Of a DNA stretch of 64,000 nucleotides, positions 43,272 through 52,218 are shown one piece after another (within the stretch, counting starts at the first letter, position 1; the number at the start of each line of letters is the position of its first letter). Made by a program: the position numbers and the translations under genes. This DNA is from Alkalihalobacterium sp048323755 (lineage in GTDB: Bacteria; Bacillota; Bacilli; Bacillales; Bacillaceae_F), in NCBI RefSeq assembly GCF_048323755.1, contig NZ_JBLWFS010000022.1:1-64000 (forward strand), in the 5' to 3' direction. The notes below the pieces were generated by a model, which saw nothing but the letters and a program-made list of their open reading frames with translations, ran no database searches and was not told the origin of the DNA.

Positions 43272-44660
43272 ATGGCTTTGCCAGCAAAACAAGAAACAGT
43301 TGTTGAAACACCCCTGCAGCAAGAGAGACCGGCACATAATGAGATGTTATTTTACGGAATGGGCTTTTTTGGAATTATTTTAATATGGACTATGGTTGGG
43401 ACATTTTTAACATTCTATTATACCGATGTGGTTGGAATTTCGGCTGGTGTCGTTGGTACACTCATGTTAGTTGCGCGTCTGTTAGATGGTTTTACGGACG
43501 TTGGTATGGGCGCGCTAGTGGACCGAACGAAGTCTAAGTATGGAAAGGCTCGTCCGTGGATTTTATGGTTGGCGATTCCATTTGCGGTTTCGGGGGTTCT
43601 GTTATTCTCCGTACCAGAACTTAGTACGACTGGAAAAATCGTTTATGCGTATGTGACTTATTTTCTTCTCATTTTAATGTACACAGCAATTTCAATTCCT
43701 TATAAAACACTACTTGGATTAATGACACAAGATCAAAAAGGGCGTACGTTAGTCAATGTGTATACAGGTGTATTTACTTTGTTGGCTACGATCCTTGTCA
43801 TGACATTAGCTCAACCGATCGCTAGTAGTATCGGTGGAAATTTAGGATGGACCGTTGTTGCATTCGGTATTGGTGTCATCATCATCGTAAACTGTTTACT
43901 CGCTTTCAGCAAAACAAAAGAACGAGTCGATATTGAAACGACCGCTCAGCCTAAAGAGAAAATCCCATTTAAAACTGAATTTAAAGCATTACTTAGTAAT
44001 AAATATTGGGTCATCATAACTCTTTATTGTGTAATCGCTTATACATTAAATGCTCTTTTATCCGGTGCAGGTATCTTTTATGCTCAATATATTTTAGGTA
44101 GTGCAGGATACTTTTCTTTAATTGCTCTTACTTTATTTTTACCGACGATCGTTGGTTTCTTCTTTGTCGGTCGTTTGATTGCACGTTTTGGTAAACGAAA
44201 TATTGCTATCTTTGTGACGTGTGTGGCAGCTTTTGGTTCTGTCATCAAGTTAATAGACCCTAACAACCTTTCTATCTTTTTAATAGGGAACACAGTTCAA
44301 GGTTTTGCACTCTTACCGATCATCACATTCTTATACGCGATGATTAATGACACGACAGAGTACGGTGAGTGGAAGTCAGGCTTTAGAACAGCTGGATTAG
44401 TGAATAGTGCAGCAAGTTTTGGAATGAAAGTTGGCGCGGGTATTGGTGGAGCGCTCATTGGTTGGTTATTAGCGTTCGGTGGTTATGTTGGAACACTGGC
44501 AGAACAATCGGCCTCCGCAGAAATGATGATTTTGGTCTTAAATATTTACTTGCCACTATTTTTAACTATATTACAACTCATTTTCTTATGGATGTATAAA
44601 CTCGATAAACTGTACCCGACAATTGTTGCAGAGATTAACGAGAGAAAAGCGTTAAAGTAG
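43272..44660 (+). CDS. MFS transporter, GPH (glycoside-pentoside-hexuronide:cation) family
   Basis: 462 residues and 12 membrane helices. GPH signatures are MLVARLLDGFTDVGMGALVD followed by RTKSKYGKARPWILW (the D-x-x-M-G-x-x-x-D-R motif), ISIPYKTLLGLMTQD and MINDTTEYGEWKSGFRTAGL. It probably imports an oligosaccharide or glycoside with Na+ or H+. No glycosidase is adjacent. The cre site in its leader supports a carbohydrate role. Confidence 0.86.
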   Translation: MALPAKQETVVETPLQQERPAHNEMLFYGMGFFGIILIWTMVGTFLTFYYTDVVGISAGVVGTLMLVARLLDGFTDVGMGALVDRTKSKYGKARPWILWLAIPFAVSGVLLFSVPELSTTGKIVYAYVTYFLLILMYTAISIPYKTLLGLMTQDQKGRTLVNVYTGVFTLLATILVMTLAQPIASSIGGNLGWTVVAFGIGVIIIVNCLLAFSKTKERVDIETTAQPKEKIPFKTEFKALLSNKYWVIITLYCVIAYTLNALLSGAGIFYAQYILGSAGYFSLIALTLFLPTIVGFFFVGRLIARFGKRNIAIFVTCVAAFGSVIKLIDPNNLSIFLIGNTVQGFALLPIITFLYAMINDTTEYGEWKSGFRTAGLVNSAASFGMKVGAGIGGALIGWLLAFGGYVGTLAEQSASAEMMILVLNIYLPLFLTILQLIFLWMYKLDKLYPTIVAEINERKALK

Positions 44661-44715
44661 TTTTTCATATAACGGGTAAGGCAGTTAAAGTGGAAATAAA
44701 TCATGTAACTAAAGG

Positions 44716-44774
44716 ACGTTGTTTCATCGTTGTATTCTTTTGTAGAATAACAGTTGATGAAACAACGTTTTTTT
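44716..44774 (+). terminator. Intrinsic terminator, long stem
   Basis: ACGTTGTTTCATC pairs perfectly with GATGAAACAACGT, followed by TTTTTT. Confidence 0.85.
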
Positions 44775-44780
44775 GTATAA

Positions 44781-44929
44781 GGCTCTTTTCACAAAGATTG
44801 TTGCTCCGTGCTTTTGGACCGTAAGTCAAGCGAATACTTGGCTCTTCACGCTATGCGTGAAGCTTTTGAAAATAAAATAGCCGTTTATTTTTAAAAAACG
44901 GTCCAAAAGCAACATTTTACAAAACAGCC
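44781..44929. mobile_element. MITE-like element, copy 3 (149 bp)
   Basis: Starts GGCTCTTTTCACAAAGATTG, ends with the complement of GGCTGTTTTGTAAAATGTTG, same orientation as copy 2. Flanks TTGTATAA (44773-44780) and TTGTAAAA (44930-44937) match at 7 of 8. It retains CTTCACGC-TAT-GCGTGAAG and a GAAAATAAAATAGCC segment shared with copy 1. It inserted directly after the symporter terminator. Confidence 0.8.
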
Positions 44930-45087
44930 TTGTAAAAATAGAAAAGCCTGACGCTAATGACTTTATCTGTTTATCGACAGTAACACTTTTTGTCCAGTAT
45001 GAGTAAGCAAAGTATAGTCAAGAATTAAAAGTAATGCGATAATAAAGGCCAGAGAATGTTAGGGAATTCATAAAGAGGTGTCTGGTT

Positions 45088-45426
45088 GTGAGTGTAATTT
45101 TATATGATTTATTTCTAGTAATGTTCGGTCTTATTCTTGGGATCATTGTGAAAGACCCGCTACTGAAGCTATTTACGGGCAAGTATAAGGAAGAAGCACG
45201 CCAGAAAAAAAGGGTCAAACTGTTAGTGTACATCCGGAAACACGGTGCGAAAGTAGGGCCGACTACGGATGAACTCGCACAGAAGGTATTTTCCAACAAA
45301 GTAGATATTGAAACCGTGAAGCAGTTATTAAAAGATATCGAAGACACGGGTTTGATTAAGAGGATCGCCCATAAAGGCCAAGATGACTTGCAAACAAGAT
45401 GGGTGTTTACGGAGAAAAAGTATTAA
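45088..45426 (+). CDS. Hypothetical protein: membrane anchor plus winged-helix-like domain
   Basis: 112 residues. One N-terminal membrane helix (about 3-22) is followed by a basic linker (GKYKEEARQKKRVKLLVYIR) and a helix-turn-helix/wing-like part (TTDELAQKVFSNKVDIETVK, LLKDIEDTGLIKRIAHKGQ). It might be a membrane-tethered regulator, but this is only a fold impression. GTG start with AAAGAGGTG upstream. Confidence 0.55.
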   Translation: MSVILYDLFLVMFGLILGIIVKDPLLKLFTGKYKEEARQKKRVKLLVYIRKHGAKVGPTTDELAQKVFSNKVDIETVKQLLKDIEDTGLIKRIAHKGQDDLQTRWVFTEKKY

Positions 45427-45847
45427 TTAAACAAGAAGTTAAACAACTGGAGCAATGTATGATGGAAGCCGATAAGTCGCACAATATAAGTGAATAGTTC
45501 AAGATTATAATGTTCAAATGTTAAATACTTTATACCATTATAAATTAAAGTACGAGGATTATCACATTCTAGTTAAAATTATCCAAAGTTTTTTTCAAAA
45601 AGTGATAAAAAACACAACTATTATTTCTAATATATGCTATCCTCTTTATGTAAGAATTATTCAGAAGATATAGTTCAACAAATCACATTTAAACGCTGCT
45701 TATCATTATATATAGTAAAACCCTTTTTCTTAAAGAAAATCTCAAATTTAACCGCATTAGGTATAATAATGGTAGAATTAAATGGAAGCAGTATTTTAAA
45801 TACTATAGATAAAAATGCAATCGTTTTATTAACAATGAGAGGTGAGT
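45427..45847. other. Leader region of the CysJ-like gene
   Basis: 421 bases, AT-rich. A TATAAT lies at 45762 without a clear -35. No flavodoxin-domain coding sequence is present, which matters because the next gene lacks that domain. No riboswitch (SAM, T-box) motif was recognised. Confidence 0.4.
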
Positions 45848-47038
45848 ATGATGCAACAAACAAAAGAAAAAATCTCTGAACCAAAGAAAGAAAACAATGA
45901 GGTGGTAAAAGTTTATTCTCGAACTAATCCATTTCAAGCGAAAGTCCTCGAAAATAAAAATTTAAACGGAGCTGGCTCTAGTAAGGAAACACGTCACATC
46001 GAGTTATCTTTAGATGGATCGGGCCTTTCATATGAACCTGGTGATTGCTTGGGAATTCTCCCAGAAAATGATCCAGAGCTAGTTGCAGAACTTCTTCAAG
46101 AATTAAAAGCAGATGGGAACGAATCTGTAACGATAAATAAACAAGGCGATCAACTTTCATTGAAAGAAGCGTTAACGACGTATTTTGAAATAACATTATT
46201 AACTAAAAAAGTAGTACAGCAAGCAGCTGAGCTAACGGAAAATAAGGAATTAAAAAACCTTGTGTTACCTGAAAATGTAAGTCAATTAAAAGAATATATG
46301 GAAGGTCGCGATTTATTAGATCTTTTACGCGATTTCGGTCCGTGGAAAGCTTCTCCACAAGACATCGTGACACTTTTAAGAAAAATGCCACCGCGCTTGT
46401 ACTCAATTGCAAGTAGCTTTGCTGCGCATCCAGGTCAAGTACACCTTACGATTGGTGCAGTACGCTACACAACTCACGGCCGTGAACGTAAAGGTGTATG
46501 CTCGGTTCAATGTTCGGAACGTCTTCATGAAGGAGATACATTACCTGTTTTTGTACAGCAAAATAAGCACTTTAACCTGCCAGCTTCTGAAGATACAGAT
46601 ATTATTATGGTTGGTCCTGGTACGGGAATTGCACCTTTCCGCTCATTTATTGAAGAACGAGCAGTGAACAAAGGAACAGGGCGCTCTTGGTTATTCTTTG
46701 GAGATCAGCATTCATCTACGGACTTCCTTTACCAAGATGAATTAGAACAGTATCAAAAAGATGGTGTACTCACAAAGTTAGACGCAGCATTTTCTCGCGA
46801 TACCGAGCAAAAAGTGTATGTTCAGCACAAGATGATGGAACACAGCAAAGAATTATTTGAATGGTTAGAGAACGGTGCATACTTCTACGTTTGTGGAGAT
46901 AAGCAATACATGGCAAAAGACGTACACAACACACTAATTGATATTATTGAAAAAGAAGGAAAAATGAACCGCGAGTCAGCTGAGGAATATCTAAGCGATA
47001 TACAAAAGCTGAAACGTTACCAGCGTGACGTTTATTAA
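45848..47038 (+). CDS. CysJ-like NADPH reductase lacking the FMN (flavodoxin) domain
   Basis: About 396 residues, against roughly 600 for CysJ. It contains the FAD_binding_1 lobe (VKVYSRTNPFQAKVLENKNL, LSYEPGDCLGILPENDPE), the FAD motif RLYSIASS, and then GVCSVQCSERL. NADPH-domain motifs are MVGPGTGIAPFRSFIEERA, YFYVCGDKQYMAKDV and a C-terminal RYQRDVY as in CysJ. It is thus the ferredoxin-reductase-like half only, and must pass electrons to a separate flavodoxin, ferredoxin or hemoprotein. No cysI or flavodoxin gene is adjacent. Start at ATG 45848 (or 45851), behind GAGGTG. Confidence 0.83.
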   Translation: MMQQTKEKISEPKKENNEVVKVYSRTNPFQAKVLENKNLNGAGSSKETRHIELSLDGSGLSYEPGDCLGILPENDPELVAELLQELKADGNESVTINKQGDQLSLKEALTTYFEITLLTKKVVQQAAELTENKELKNLVLPENVSQLKEYMEGRDLLDLLRDFGPWKASPQDIVTLLRKMPPRLYSIASSFAAHPGQVHLTIGAVRYTTHGRERKGVCSVQCSERLHEGDTLPVFVQQNKHFNLPASEDTDIIMVGPGTGIAPFRSFIEERAVNKGTGRSWLFFGDQHSSTDFLYQDELEQYQKDGVLTKLDAAFSRDTEQKVYVQHKMMEHSKELFEWLENGAYFYVCGDKQYMAKDVHNTLIDIIEKEGKMNRESAEEYLSDIQKLKRYQRDVY

Positions 47039-47155
47039 AAAATAGTCTATGGTGAATTTCACCTGTTGGTGTTAAAACAAATAATTATTCAAGGTACGCT
47101 GTTACTAATCGGAATATACGAGGTGGCATCGTACCTTTTCAATTTTTATCACGAT

Positions 47156-47647
47156 TCATTTCCAGTAGTTGAAAATTCTCATGTTAATCTGCTTGAAAAT
47201 CTGCCTAGGCGTTCCATAATAAACCCTCTGCCTAAATTGAGGATATACTGAATCATAGTATATATAGATTGGAGCATCTAGTAAGCTCGGATGGTTAGCA
47301 AAGAATGCTCGGTCCCCGTATATCATACCTTTAAGTGCTGTCATCATCTCTTTTTGGAAGATCGTAAATCGAACTCTAGAAACATCCTCACTAAATTCCC
47401 CGCCGTCTACATATGCTCTCCCCACTAAACGGAATTGCCCGAAGTTGTTTCGTTGCCACTTCGCCAGAACTTCATCGCGCATTTCTTCGTCAATCGCCTC
47501 GTAATTATAAACATACCCAACATCTAAAAATAACTCGCCGGTGATATCAGAATGAGTGAGTGTATATTTCCGTCCTTCAATTGGCTCAGCTGAGTTGGCG
47601 GGCGGAATCATATTAACCGATAACTTATCTGGATGAAAAGAAGACAT
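47156..47647 (-). CDS. Staygreen family protein
   Basis: 163 residues. It contains GRKYTLTHSDITGELFLDVG, MRDEVLAKWQ, a VDGGEF strand, FQKEMMTALKGMIYGDRAFF with ANHPSLLDAPIYIYYDSVYP. This matches the staygreen (SGR) family. Plant members remove Mg from chlorophyll a, and some bacterial homologues share that Mg-dechelating activity. In a non-photosynthetic Bacillus the substrate is unknown; another metallo-tetrapyrrole is possible. TAAGGAGGAG precedes the ATG. Single gene. Confidence 0.78.
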   Translation of the reverse strand: MSSFHPDKLSVNMIPPANSAEPIEGRKYTLTHSDITGELFLDVGYVYNYEAIDEEMRDEVLAKWQRNNFGQFRLVGRAYVDGGEFSEDVSRVRFTIFQKEMMTALKGMIYGDRAFFANHPSLLDAPIYIYYDSVYPQFRQRVYYGTPRQIFKQINMRIFNYWK

Positions 47648-48040
47648 AATTTCTCCTCCTTACGTTGGCATTCATACATTCTATTATTTAAATAGTGAAT
47701 TGGAGCTTTTCCTAATTTAATGATTAAATTTAACTAAGGAAATAGCATTCCAGTAAATATAAAAAAACAACGAAGACTAGGTAAAAGGAGAGAAGACAGA
47801 GCACTAAAGTGGCTTGAAACCTGAAGTTAAAAAAAATGAAAAATGCAGCGGAGTCAGAGTCATACCGTCACTTTTAGCTTATAATCAGCGTGTTTCGAGG
47901 AAAAACGCTCACCATAGATTTAAAAACGTAATTGCAGGACAAATATAGTAAGGACAAAAATATTTTTTATTCAAATTTAAACTCCATTCAAAATCCCTAA
48001 CTGTATTCACACCAAATAATAAAAATGAGGTGCCTAATAG
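47648..48040. other. Intergenic stretch without a recognised gene
   Basis: 393 bases between divergent genes, purine-rich in the middle (47770-47840). No coding or RNA feature was recognised. Confidence 0.4.
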
Positions 48041-48601
48041 ATGAAAACAGAAAAAGTAAAAATGTTAAATGGAGAACTATATAATGCAGCGGATCGAGAG
48101 CTAGTTCAAGAGCGAATGAATGCCCGGAGGTTAACGAGATTATTCAATCAATCTCTGGAAACAGACGACAACGAACGGTTAGCTTTGTTAAAAGAATTGT
48201 TTGGATCTACCGGTGAAAACGTGTATATTGAACCTTCTTTCCGATGTGATTACGGTTATAACATCCATGTCGGTGAAAATTTCTTTGCTAATTTTGACTG
48301 TGTCTTTTTGGATGTTTGTGAAATCCGTATTGGGGACAATTGCATGATTGCTCCTGGGGTTCACATTTACACAGCGACCCACCCATTAAATGCAACTGAA
48401 AGAATATCAGGTGCGGAGTATGGTAGGCCAGTAGCGATCGGGGACAATGTTTGGATTGGGGGAGGCGCGATAATTAACCCAGGTGTAACGATCGGAAATA
48501 ATGCGGTTATCGCTTCTGGCGCCGTTGTCACTAAAGATGTACCCGATCAAGTGGTTGTCGGCGGTAACCCTGCAAAGATTATCCGTAAAATTAAAGGGTA
48601 A
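48041..48601 (+). CDS. Maltose/galactoside O-acetyltransferase (left-handed beta-helix)
   Basis: 186 residues. The N-terminal Mac domain (MLNGELYNAADRELVQERMN) precedes hexapeptide repeats: FFANFDCVFLDVCEIRIGDN, MIAPGVHIYTATHPLNATER (catalytic His), GDNVWIGGGAIINPGVTIGN and ending VVGGNPAKIIRKI. It transfers acetyl from acetyl-CoA to a sugar hydroxyl; Maa/NodL/LacA-like. GAGGTG lies upstream of the ATG. Confidence 0.87.
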   Translation: MKTEKVKMLNGELYNAADRELVQERMNARRLTRLFNQSLETDDNERLALLKELFGSTGENVYIEPSFRCDYGYNIHVGENFFANFDCVFLDVCEIRIGDNCMIAPGVHIYTATHPLNATERISGAEYGRPVAIGDNVWIGGGAIINPGVTIGNNAVIASGAVVTKDVPDQVVVGGNPAKIIRKIKG

Positions 48602-48651
48602 AACCTCTATCATATGTTACAAGTATGAATATCTTCCATACAGGTGACAAG

Positions 48652-48677
48652 AGGTAGAAGAGGAGACCTTCTACCTA
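48652..48677. terminator. Hairpin between convergent genes
   Basis: AGGTAGAAG pairs with CTTCTACCT. It overlaps the stop of the minus-strand ferritin-like gene; T-tracts are weak on both sides. Confidence 0.5.
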
Positions 48678-49592
48678 ATTCCTTGCAAGACCTCTTTCAA
48701 ACGCTTTAAGATGATTTAAAGAAGCGTTACGTAACTGAGTAAAAACAGTTCTTACATTATTTGGAATATCATAAGACAGAAATCTTTCATACATAGATAT
48801 ATTTTCGATCTCTCCTTGAACGCCAGCAGCATACGCCACCTTAATATTTTTTGGTGTTGTAACTAATGCTTGTGACTGATCCTCAGGAACCGGTACCTGG
48901 TACCGTTCAAACAGCGGCAATAAGGCACTAATATGTCTTAGCTCAGCCTCTTTTATTTGTGCAAATGTACGAATATTTCCAAAGGTTGTTAAAATATTAT
49001 CATATCTTGCTTGTGCTAGGTATTCGTCTTGGAGGGCATACGTGAGCATTTGCGGTAAAGACAATTTTGAGGCGTATAATGCCCCCAAAGCTCCATAATT
49101 TTCAATTTGCCGATAGGAGTGTTCTACCTTTCGAACATTTTGAAAAAAATACAAAAACCATACCGCATGATTTTGTTCATCTGAAGCTGCCCGTCGAAAC
49201 CTATCTTTGATAGTTTCATCCTGTGCTTTATCTGCGATGTCTAAATAGAAATCAACCGCCTCTTGTTCATCTTTAAAGGCAAATTCAACACCTGCGCGAT
49301 ACTTGTCTGGACATTCCTCAATGATTTGGTAAGATGGTTGACGACCTGTTAGATTTGTATATATCCGGCTAAACTCTTCTAAATGCCGATTTTCGTCCTG
49401 CTGTATCTCAAGAATTTTATTTCTTTCCTCTGTTGTAGGTGCCATTTTTGCTAATTTTTCATAACAATCAACAGCGCTAAACTCGGCATTAATTGCTTTT
49501 TGGATATCCATTACAAGTTGAGTGTCATTCAGAATACGAAAATATCCATTACTATGAGGGCTATAGTTATAAAAATACGGATTAGAATACAT
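48675..49592 (-). CDS. Tandem ferritin-like protein (rubrerythrin-like + DUF2202-like)
   Basis: 305 residues with two four-helix-bundle regions. The first (about 25-150) has repeated E-x-x-H type helices (INAEFSAVDCYEKLAKMAPT, DENRHLEEF, DEQEAVDFYLDI, ASDEQNHAVWF). The second (about 180-300) has ALQDEYLAQARYDNIL, KEAELRHISALLPLFERY, GEIENISMYERFL and NASLNHLKAF. The Glu/His pattern could bind a di-metal centre in each half. It is divergent from a collagen-like protein and the Tyr/Asn-rich N-terminus resembles surface or coat proteins, so a spore role is possible but unproved. Confidence 0.72.
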   Translation of the reverse strand: MYSNPYFYNYSPHSNGYFRILNDTQLVMDIQKAINAEFSAVDCYEKLAKMAPTTEERNKILEIQQDENRHLEEFSRIYTNLTGRQPSYQIIEECPDKYRAGVEFAFKDEQEAVDFYLDIADKAQDETIKDRFRRAASDEQNHAVWFLYFFQNVRKVEHSYRQIENYGALGALYASKLSLPQMLTYALQDEYLAQARYDNILTTFGNIRTFAQIKEAELRHISALLPLFERYQVPVPEDQSQALVTTPKNIKVAYAAGVQGEIENISMYERFLSYDIPNNVRTVFTQLRNASLNHLKAFERGLARN

Positions 49593-49778
49593 TTTGATCC
49601 TCCTTTCTATTAACTTGCAACTTATCTTATGTGTTTAAGTATGGGTAGGTGCACAGGTGATATATATTACAAACTAAACGAATGCCTATTTATACGGGGA
49701 CAAGATGTTTTGTGCATGAGCCTGCATAGGATGATATTGACCTAGAAGATAAACACCTATGGAGAGGGAGGCTATCAT

Positions 49779-50315
49779 TTGAACCCGTATGATTATTACC
49801 AACAACCATCGTATGGTGTAAGTGACTATGGATATGCAATGGAACCTACTTATTCAGGACAGATGCAGGCACAAAATTTGCCTGGAGATATGGATATGCA
49901 AAGACAATTTCAATTTTTAGGACCGTATATTGGTGGATTTACAGGTTTCTTTGGACCACCAGGAAGACCACCGGGACAACCGCCATTTGGTCCACCGCCA
50001 GGACAGCCAGGATTTCCAGGACAACCACCATTTGGTCCACCGCCAGGACCACCGGGGCAAGCAGGCCCTCCAGCGGGACCACCACCAGCATTTACTCCAG
50101 CTGCACAAGAAATTACCCCTTTTGCGGTAGACCCAGGTGCTATCCGTGGATGTCTATTCCGTTATACGTACGTTTGGTTAACAAATAGACAACAGTTCTG
50201 GTTCTACCCAACGTTTGTAGGAAGAACATCGGTTGCTGGCTGGAGATGGACTGGATTTAACTGGGTTTACTTCGGAATTGATCTTAGACGTATTTCATCG
50301 TTCCAATGTTTTTAA
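49779..50315 (+). CDS. Collagen-like Gly/Pro/Gln-rich surface or coat-type protein
   Basis: 178 residues in three parts. First is a Tyr/Gln-rich N-terminus (NPYDYYQQPSYGVSDYGY). Second is a Pro/Gly/Gln repeat region (about 63-107) with irregular GPP/GQP triplets and two near-identical PPFGPPPG units encoded by a DNA repeat. Third is a conserved-looking aromatic C-terminal domain (RYTYVWLTNRQQFWFYPTFV, GWRWTGFNWVYFGIDLRRIS). No signal peptide is seen, as for coat proteins assembled in the mother cell. TTG start behind GGGAGG. Confidence 0.7.
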   Translation: MNPYDYYQQPSYGVSDYGYAMEPTYSGQMQAQNLPGDMDMQRQFQFLGPYIGGFTGFFGPPGRPPGQPPFGPPPGQPGFPGQPPFGPPPGPPGQAGPPAGPPPAFTPAAQEITPFAVDPGAIRGCLFRYTYVWLTNRQQFWFYPTFVGRTSVAGWRWTGFNWVYFGIDLRRISSFQCF

Positions 50316-50400
50316 TAATATAACTTCTTTTATAATTGCTTCATTTAAGAGAACATTTAGCCACCGACACATCTACCCGTGTTGCGTTAAATAACAGGAA

Positions 50401-50430
50401 GGGGCCTGATATCATTTCAGGTCCCTTTTT
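50401..50430 (+). terminator. Intrinsic terminator
   Basis: GGGGCCTGA pairs (one G-U) with TCAGGTCCC, followed by TTTTT. Confidence 0.8.
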
Positions 50431-50633
50431 GTGTATTATGGAATACATGATTATTCAATAGATAAGGACCTACTGATTTCGCGCCTAATGTAATCAATAG
50501 AAAAAGGTTTAATTTTAGGTCTTAATCTTGCTTTTAGATAACTTCTAAATTTCTCCATTTTTTATTCAATGGTCAATTACAATATGGTACCATTAATGAA
50601 GGCTTCTTATGAATGAAAAGGGGGTATTCCTTC

Positions 50634-51089
50634 ATGAAAAAATGGATCATTATTTCTATTTTACTTTTAATTGTCATTTGGGCTGCAGTTATAATGAATC
50701 AAATGAAACTCACTTCGTTTGAGGAAGTCGTTCTCCAAAACCTAAATATTAACGAGTTGGATAGTGTTTACATTACTCGATTTCCGGATCTAGCAACAGT
50801 GACCTTAAAAGATAAGAACGAGATCAAAGAATTGCTCAACGAATTTTCGAATGTAGAATTAAAAGAAGAGAGGTCTCAAGGTGAATATAAGTACTGGATA
50901 AATATTAACGGTGCAGCAGAATTTGCTGATCCTAATATACGAAGGATTTCGATCGTTCTTTATGAAGACCACATGCGGATAACTGATAGTCACCATCGAA
51001 CGAGAAGACAAGATACGTTTGTTGTTACGAATGAGGTGAACTATTGGCAAGCACTTGAGAGTGAAGACTTCATTTGGGAAAAGCGTTAA
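50634..51089 (+). CDS. Membrane-anchored hypothetical protein (DUF5301-like)
   Basis: About 151 residues. An N-terminal membrane helix (WIIISILLLIVIWAAVIM) anchors an extracytoplasmic domain with LDSVYITRFPDLATVTLKDK, DKNEIKELLNEF and YWININGAAEF. The pattern resembles small DUF5301-type proteins of unknown function. The second ATG (50634) is the start, because AAAGGGGG lies between it and the first ATG at 50613. Confidence 0.55.
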   Translation: MKKWIIISILLLIVIWAAVIMNQMKLTSFEEVVLQNLNINELDSVYITRFPDLATVTLKDKNEIKELLNEFSNVELKEERSQGEYKYWININGAAEFADPNIRRISIVLYEDHMRITDSHHRTRRQDTFVVTNEVNYWQALESEDFIWEKR

Positions 51090-51218
51090 GGTTGTTCTAG
51101 AAAAACCCTGACAGTGCAAGACAAATACTCTTAAAATAACGGACTTTTTTAAAGGAAGCTATCAGTGAGCCTACATAAATCAAAACCTGACCTACACCAA
51201 TTAAAGGAGTGAATAAAA

Positions 51219-51662
51219 ATGAACATCTATCAAGCAACGATAAAAGACTTAGAAGGTGTAGCCCTTTTGTTCGATCAATATCGTGTGTTCTATAATCAAC
51301 CATCTAATATAGAAGGGGCTAGAAATTTTATAAAAGAAGGATTAGAAAAGAATGAGTCTGTCATTTTTGTAGTGAAGGATCAGGAGAACTATTTAGGTTT
51401 TACTCAACTGTATCCGACGTTTTCTTCCATATCGATGAAGCGGGCCTGGATTTTAAACGATTTGTATGTTGATGAACGAGCGCGAAAGCAGGGAATAGGA
51501 GAGATGCTTCTCTTTAAAGCGAAAGAACTGGCGCTAGAAACCGGGGCGAAAAGCATCAGTTTAAGCACAGCACCCGACAACTATTCGGCTCAGAAATTAT
51601 ATGAAAAACATGGCTACCAACAAGATAAACAGTTTTATCATTATGAATTAAATTTGATGTAA
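51219..51662 (+). CDS. GNAT-family N-acetyltransferase
   Basis: 147 residues. GNAT motif A: LNDLYVDERARKQGIGEMLL followed by FKAKELALE, then SISLSTAPDNYSAQKLYEKH GYQ. The substrate is unknown; similar small enzymes acetylate antibiotics, amines or protein N-termini. AAAGGAGTG precedes the ATG. It is separated from the Nudix gene by about 75 bases and may be co-transcribed. Confidence 0.82.
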   Translation: MNIYQATIKDLEGVALLFDQYRVFYNQPSNIEGARNFIKEGLEKNESVIFVVKDQENYLGFTQLYPTFSSISMKRAWILNDLYVDERARKQGIGEMLLFKAKELALETGAKSISLSTAPDNYSAQKLYEKHGYQQDKQFYHYELNLM

Positions 51663-51737
51663 GAGTTGTCTATCAGGTTGGTTTGATATCTCAGCATCAC
51701 TAGCATTATACTTTTGAAAAAATAGAGGGTGCGCTTC

Positions 51738-52130
51738 ATGAAAAACGTTTTTACTCGTGTCCTGATCAAGGATACTGACAATCATATATTAGTAATAAAA
51801 GATCTAGCAGGTGTTTGGAACTTCCCAGGGGGTAAACTGGAGTTAGGAGAAGCTCCTATCGAATGTGCCAGAAGAGAAGTTCGTGAAGAAATAGGTGTAG
51901 ATGTCGATGCTCTTACAGAGATAACGCAAGGGGATTTTTATTTCAGAGACATTCAGTGGCACGGTCACTTTTTTCTAGCCGAGTCCATTAGTGGTATCCC
52001 TTACATAAGAGAGGTCGATAAAATTACAGACCTCCAGTATATCGATCGCTTTGAATCCGTGAATTTTCCTTTGGAATTAGTTGAGGTTATTGAGGATTTG
52101 TTTGCAAAGCTGGAGGCTGGAGTCATCTAA
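51738..52130 (+). CDS. Nudix hydrolase
   Basis: About 130 residues. Nudix box from GGKLELGEAPIECARREVRE to EIGV fits G-x5-E-x7-R-E-U-x-E-E-x-G-U exactly. It probably hydrolyses a nucleoside-diphosphate-linked substrate such as a damaged nucleotide; specificity unknown. Start at ATG 51738 with GAGGGTG upstream; three extra codons would lack a site. Confidence 0.83.
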   Translation: MKNVFTRVLIKDTDNHILVIKDLAGVWNFPGGKLELGEAPIECARREVREEIGVDVDALTEITQGDFYFRDIQWHGHFFLAESISGIPYIREVDKITDLQYIDRFESVNFPLELVEVIEDLFAKLEAGVI

Positions 52131-52218
52131 TGAACCTCTACGTTATTTAATGAGTGATACAATTTAATATTTCATAAAATATTGTCCATTAAACAACATA
52201 AGAGCACAAAGAAGGGGT

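Noticed and set aside
45634..45879. 81-codon plus-strand frame before the CysJ-like gene
   Set aside because: No ribosome site, unlike any flavodoxin domain, and it overlaps the real start of the reductase.
47066..47251. 61-codon plus-strand frame
   Set aside because: Overlaps the end of the staygreen gene on the other strand and has no supporting signals.
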